Shown here: in pieces, positions 59,425 through 64,000 of the stretch
Position numbering within the stretch: the stretch's first letter is position 1
Layout of the letters: every line of letters begins with the position of its first letter
Assembly (NCBI GenBank): GCA_031763025.1
Contig: JASSKH010000038.1
Coordinates: 2,955,001 to 3,019,000, forward strand
Direction: 5' to 3'
Length of the DNA stretch: 64,000 nt
DNA from: Macrocystis pyrifera
Lineage: Eukaryota > Sar > Phaeophyceae > Laminariales > Laminariaceae
Program-made: the position numbers and the translations under genes
Notes under the pieces: model-generated
Told to the model about the DNA's origin: nothing
What the model saw: the letters and a program-made list of their open reading frames with translations, nothing else
Databases searched by the model: none

Positions 59425-59870
59425 TCGGGAGTTCCTTGATCGCTGTCCGTCAAGGGGCAAGAGTGCCGTCAACCGATATCAAAATACACTAGTTTCAGTG
59501 TAGGGAGCGCCTTGACGGCTGTTCGTCAAGGGGCAAGAGTGCCTTCAACTGACATGAAATATACTACTTTTAGTGTGGAGAGTTCCTTGACGGTTGTCCG
59601 TCAAGGGGCAAGAGTGCCGTCAAACAATTCATAATATACTGGTTTTAGTATGGGAATTCCTTGACGGCTGTCCGTCAAGAGGTAAGAGTGCTGTCAATCG
59701 ATATCAAATATGCTAATTTCAGTGTGGGGAGTTTCTTGACGGCTGTCCACCAAGGGGCAAATGCCATCAACCGACATAAAATATACTACTGTAGTTATAG
59801 ATGAGTAGTTCCTCGACGGCTGTCCGCCAAGGGGCAAGAGTGCCGTCAACCGACATACCAGGTATAGTAT
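59425..59870 (+). repeat. 75-bp palindromic satellite, six units
   Basis: Units start near 59,431, 59,508, 59,582, 59,656, 59,730 and 59,807. Each contains an interrupted palindrome CCTTGACGG-CTGT-CCGTCAAGG followed by GGCAAGAGTGCCGTCAA and an AT-rich half ending TTTTAGTGTGGGGAG. Unit spacing is 74-77 bp. The hairpin is mostly kept although bases around it have drifted. A single reverse-oriented unit lies at 33,718-33,766. Confidence 0.9.
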
Positions 59871-60669
59871 GTCTGGCACAACATACCATTGTTACTGAAC
59901 TTAGTGTAGTGTAGTGTAGGGCACGCCCGTTCCGAACTAAGAAACCCCGCCTGGCCCAGCAATTCTGTTTCTTACAAAAAATATTTACAGGTAGCCTGCA
60001 AGGTATGTATGCTTGGGCCTTGGGACCCAACCAAGAGCGTACACTGGAACCAAAAAAACACGAAATGAAGTCACACGGTCACGTCATGCATTCAACCATG
60101 GCCCTTTCACGCCAGAGGATAAAAAGCGACAACACATGCAACTAGCCCAAAAAAGCACAAGCCCTCCTGAGACTCCGAGCACAGCAAAGCCATGGCCAAG
60201 CATCCCAGCGGCAACCGACGAAGCAGGGTTAGGGTTTTGCCACCCACCCGAGAAGCATACCAAAAGAAAAGTTATGAAACCCATGTTGTATACTGAAATT
60301 AGTGTAGCACACATCTCACACAAGAATTTGAACCTACTCGAAGCCCAACAGAACGAATGCCTTAAGTGGTGTCACGTACCGTACTTGAATAGACTAAATG
60401 CGCCATGATACGGACGAGCTACGTGGTGTGTAGGACACCCTAAAAAAACAAGTAGGGAACGTCCAGACCTAAGGGCCAAAATTATCGTGGAACTTTGTTT
60501 GTCCTAACTTTCTGATTTCTCTTATTTTTCTCTTTTTCCTGGGTCATTTTTTCCTTCCCGATTTTCCTGAAAGAGGGATGCCCTTGTTTATAAATACGCG
60601 TTCCTGTTTTTTTGCTCTGCTAAATCAAGAAATCAACCATAACTTCCTTGGGATAGGATATGATACTAG
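59871..60669. other. Unassigned region
   Basis: No secure gene. A plus-strand frame of 131 codons (60,013-60,408) ends in LLEAQQNECLKWCHVPYLNR. This faintly recalls the leucine/Gln-rich segment after the LINE reverse transcriptase catalytic core, but the match is too weak to call. Confidence 0.35.
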
Positions 60670-60671
60670 TA

Positions 60672-60781
60672 TTACGGGGGGGCCATAGTAAATAGGACCT
60701 ACGGTACACACAAAACATATGTGTATTTACCTTTTTTTACTAACAATATTTGGTCCTATTTACTATGGTCCCCGCCCGTAA
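60672..60781. mobile_element. MITE with TA target duplication, copy 1
   Basis: About 110 bp with near-perfect inverted ends of about 30 bp: TTACGGG, CCATAGTAAATAGGACC on the left, and the complementary GGTCCTATTTACTATGG, CCCGTAA on the right. TA flanks both sides (60,670-60,671 and 60,782-60,783). TA duplication and small size suggest a Tc1/mariner-type non-autonomous element. Confidence 0.85.
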
Positions 60782-61059
60782 TAGCTGTGTAGTCTAGTAG
60801 GGAAAGTACACTCGCCTTGTTTTTCTTGGCAAAAAAAGGAGGGAAATCAGGCAAGAAAAAGAGGAAAATCGGGAAAAAAAAAACGCCTTTTCGATAAAAG
60901 TGGCCTTAACCCCTCACGTGGGCGGTCCGGCCGATGTACTCGTCAACCCCACCGCCGCTGCCGGAAGCCAGCTTGCCTCCACCCCACAGGTGCAATCGGT
61001 ACAGGCTCTTCTCTCTGACTGGTCCGAGCAAAGACTTCGCCATCTCGCACACCACCTGC

Positions 61060-61385
61060 CGTCATCAGTGATGTGATTGAATGATTGATGATGGATGTGA
61101 TTGGATGACGGATGGGTGTGGTAGAATGATGCATGTCACTGAATGGTGGGTGTGATCGGGTGATGGGTGTGATTGGATGACGGATGTGAATGGATGGTGG
61201 ATGTGATTGGATGGGAGATGTGTATCGATGATGGATGTGAATGGATGGTGGATGTGATCGGGTGATGCGTGTGAATGGGTGATGGATGTGAATGGGTGGT
61301 TGATGTGATTGGGTGATGGATGTGATTGGGTGATGGGTGACAGGATAATTAACGATTGGATGAGGGATGTGATTGGATGATGGAA
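61060..61385. repeat. GGATGTGAT/TGGGTGAT minisatellite
   Basis: Degenerate units of about 9-18 bp built from GGATG, GTGAT and TGGATGG. A related, looser block lies at about 61,620-61,870. Open frames across it are repeat artefacts. Confidence 0.9.
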
Positions 61386-62291
61386 GGTAAGAAGCACACT
61401 TCGGATAGATCATCTAACAGGTCATCTAGCTATTTCAGGGCTGATAGACTCAAGAGTTGTATGATCTAGCTTATATTGCCGGGTGAGAAACGTATAACCT
61501 GAATGATCCAGAACATGTTTCCTGGGATGGATGTGTAGTGTACAGATCCTGCACAATGTCTTATAACGGCAGGGTAGGATCTAGATGATTCAGATATTTA
61601 TATGGTTCACATCGTGGCCTGTCCGACGTGTGGGATGATGGACGCTATCGGATAGTGGATGACTGGATCATGATTGGATGGATTAATGATTGGATGATAG
61701 ATCATGGATGACCGACGATTGGATTATGGATGACCAGGTTATGGATGATTTGATTATGTGGATGGTTGGAGGATGGATCATGGATGATTGTATGACGGGG
61801 TGTGATTGGATGATGATAGGATGATGGATGATTGGATGGCGGAAGATTGAATGATGGATAATTTTGACGATGGATGATAGATCGATGAAATAAACCAGAC
61901 GTGTTCCGTCCTGGCATTGCAGGGATGCGAGGGTCTATGGCCATACATTCGACTACGGCCATGCACGACATGAGTACACCTCCCCTCCCCCAGCCCTGAG
62001 CTGAGAGCTCCGTCAGCTAGAAACAGGTGGACCCAAAAGTACCGCCCCCTACCGCAAGGCAGCATGTCTCGAGAAACAATGCTGCTGCGGCGGTGGTATA
62101 TAGCGGTGCACATGTGCCACAGTAAGGTCAATGGGACCTACCTGATATTATCGACGCGAGGGGAAGTAAAAAAACGGGGATGGATCGATATCTTCCCCCC
62201 TCAGATGCCTGGTATAGTTTCTCCAGATTTTCCCAGAGAGAAAATTTGGTACCACTCCATCCATAAATATAAGACCGTTTGGATACTACTA
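61386..62291. other. Unassigned region with dispersed repeat copy 3
   Basis: No gene recognised. The third, shorter copy of the dispersed repeat lies at about 61,890-61,985 (ACCAGACGTG, GGATGCGAGGGTCTATGG, GAGTACACC), right after the looser minisatellite block. Confidence 0.5.
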
Positions 62292-62396
62292 TTGCGGGGG
62301 ACCAATATAAATATGACCTACGGTACACACAAAAACCTATATGTTTACCTATATTTACTAACTACATTTGGTCCTATTCGCGATGGTCCTCCGTAA
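62292..62396. mobile_element. MITE with TA target duplication, copy 2
   Basis: A more diverged relative of 60,672-60,781 with the same interior (GACCTACGGTACACACAAAA, then TTTACTAAC) and inverted ends beginning TTGCGGGGGACCA. TA on both sides (62,290-62,291 and 62,397-62,398). Confidence 0.85.
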
Positions 62397-63319
62397 TATT
62401 TGGTCCATGTATTGAGGGAGAGTGATATAATCAAGGTTGTCAAAAGGATAGCGTACTGTTTCAGGGATTATGACACTTGAGGAAGACAAGTCCTATATCT
62501 CTTCCAAAAAAAGAAGTTTCAGAAAAACATCAATATTAGGTCTACAAGTATCGTTGCTCGGTTGCAGTGGTTGAGGAACCCCACATCAGTCAGAATAATT
62601 TTTGAGCCAAAACTGCTCGACCACGTCGCCCATGCTACTGAGATGGCGTACCTGTCCATGCTGCACGTCTCGCTTCGCGTCGCGGACAGAAGAGTCGCAC
62701 ATCTGGACCCTCGCCGACTGAGGAGGTACGTAACCGTCCTTATCTGCAGACACCAGAACGACGTGACTGAACGGGCGCGGCGGCGGGCATTCCAGCAAGC
62801 ATCCAGGAAAAACAAGAACGAGTGGGAAGGGGTAAAGGAAGGTGGTTTCAGGTACTGTACGAGTGTGTACTTCGTTTAGTGTTACTGTAGTGTCGCATGC
62901 GTTCCAACAGCCTCGAGGTGCAAAATGGAGAAGGAAGAGCTAAATGGAGGCGTTTTTCAGATACTGAAGTGCCCCATATCCACAAGCATCGAAAGGTACC
63001 AAAAGAGGCAAGAGGTACTGTAGGTACAGCGAGAGGAATGCGTTGTAAGATAAGGTAGTGCAGCTGTCGCTAAGTAGAAACTCGCGCAGCAGGATGTTTG
63101 TATGTAACTGTCGTCAGCTTGTGTGCGGTGGATAGATCCCCGTCGGTTGGCCGGTCGATCGCTTCAGCCACCTCGCGAAGGGGCCCTATTGTTTGCCGCC
63201 CTGTAAACAAGAAGCTTGCATTTGCTCAATACATTTACCACGTCAGCTATGAGTTTTCCCGGCCACCGCGGTAAGTCTTTGCAAGCTGCGGGTGAACATG
63301 CTCCGGCGCCCCGAGGCAC

Positions 63320-63353
<34 letters not shown>

Positions 63354-64000
63354 CAGCAGGTTGGTCTGTCGTTTCAACGGAAGCGACGGGTTAAATCGAC
63401 ACACGACACTTCCTTAAAATAGGTGGAAGTGGGGTGAGCCTACGCTTTCTTTTTTTTTTCCTTCAATCCGTCAGAGGATTTACAAAGAAAAAGAAAAAGA
63501 AAAAGAAAAAGAAACTGCGCGATTAACTTCGCTCGCGCAATTTCTACATTCCTCGTGAATGATTCACACCTCGGATAGATAATCCATTCCAATTTCGATG
63601 ATCTACGTAGAGCTCACGTGTGCTACGGTAGGAGCATGCTATTGCCCCCTAATTTTCTGAGCCTTTATTTCAAGGAGCTCTTTGCCCCCACCCAAACACT
63701 CCTCGCCCAAAAAACTGTCTTTGAGCAAATGGCACAGTGCGTACTGGCAGTAGTAATTTACTGATTGACCTGGCCAGTATATCCGCCAGCAGTTATATAT
63801 CACGTACGCCCGAGAATCACGCCATGTTATAGTGCGGAAACCCACTACTGTAAATGCGTTTCGGAATGAGAGAGTAAAAAGGAGAATACTGCAATCCAAT
63901 ATAATATATTGATTGATTTTGACGACAGTACAATCGCAACTGACTGGGTCAGCCAGTGCCCAGCCGTAAGTATATAACCCGATCAATGATCCCATGGCTC
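62397..64000. other. Unassigned region, possible exon material
   Basis: A plus-strand stretch at about 62,520-62,879 is open and encodes a basic, helical peptide (RVADRRVAHLDPRRLRRYV). It has no ATG start and no known family, so it could be an exon or a relic. ATGAGTTTTCCCGG at 63,249 is followed by a perfect GTAAGT donor (63,271), and a pyrimidine tract with CAG acceptor ends near 63,472, but the implied second exon is a low-complexity Arg/Lys repeat. No gene is called. A (AAAAAG)n run lies at about 63,487-63,513. Confidence 0.35.
63321..63359. repeat. (CAG)n microsatellite
   Basis: About eleven CAG units, ending CACAGCAGG. Confidence 0.95.

Noticed and set aside
60013-60408. LINE reverse transcriptase remnant
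   Set aside because: Only a short leucine/Gln-rich similarity; no catalytic motif.
60943-61413. 156-codon frame rich in His, Ile, Pro and Ser
   Set aside because: Translation of the GGATGTGAT minisatellite only.
1-64000. CRISPR arrays, bacterial operons, rRNA genes or integrated large-virus genes
   Set aside because: No evenly spaced repeats with unique spacers, no ribosomal RNA sequence and no capsid or virus replication gene outside the LTR elements were seen.

Overview
This is eukaryotic, repeat-dominated DNA with no complete single-copy host gene that I can recognise. The organism is probably an alga of the brown-algal/stramenopile type. That is a weak inference from the CTG/CAG-rich non-coding DNA, the G/C homopolymer tracts, the roughly balanced base composition and the kinds of transposable element present; a red alga or another protist is not excluded.

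Layout. 0.2-14.5 kb: two minus-strand long terminal repeats of one family (D) lie about 13 kb apart. Between them sits a 7.5-kb plus-strand Ty3/gypsy chromovirus (A), with its own LTRs, a tRNA-complementary primer site, gag, pol and a C-terminal chromodomain. 14.5-24 kb: mostly unassigned DNA with one 840-bp foldback element and several G/C homopolymer tracts. 24-28 kb: two 5'-truncated copies, both on the minus strand, of one non-LTR retrotransposon (LINE). Each is bordered on both sides by poly(G). 28.9-32.9 kb: a GC-rich tandem-repeat coding region, probably a minus-strand host gene or gene relic for a Ser/Lys/Arg-rich repeat protein. 33-39.4 kb: hairpin clusters, a tRNA-derived SINE candidate, and a short non-autonomous relative of family B set in a telomere-like tract. 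A foldback repeat, two adjacent miniature LTR elements (family C, LTRs of about 79 bp) and a LINE tail complete this stretch. 39.4-49.8 kb: a decayed 10.4-kb Ty3/gypsy chromovirus (B) whose pol region ends in a chromodomain followed by a Tudor-like domain. 49.8-64 kb: tandem arrays (a GACCCG-rich minisatellite, a 280-390-bp array, a 75-bp palindromic satellite, a GGATGTGAT minisatellite), a dispersed repeat and two copies of a TA-flanked MITE.

How the parts relate. The LTR families A, B, C and D differ in their LTRs, but their primer binding sites are close variants of one sequence (TGGCGTCGTCGGCAG), so they probably use one primer tRNA or close isoacceptors. The miniature family C and the B derivative carry no pol and would have depended on enzymes supplied by others. 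The LINE seems to choose G/C homopolymers as target. By eye the LTRs of A differ by about 2-3% and those of B by about 9%, so A is the younger insertion.

Most long open frames outside the elements lie in GC-rich, skewed or low-complexity sequence and are not offered as genes.
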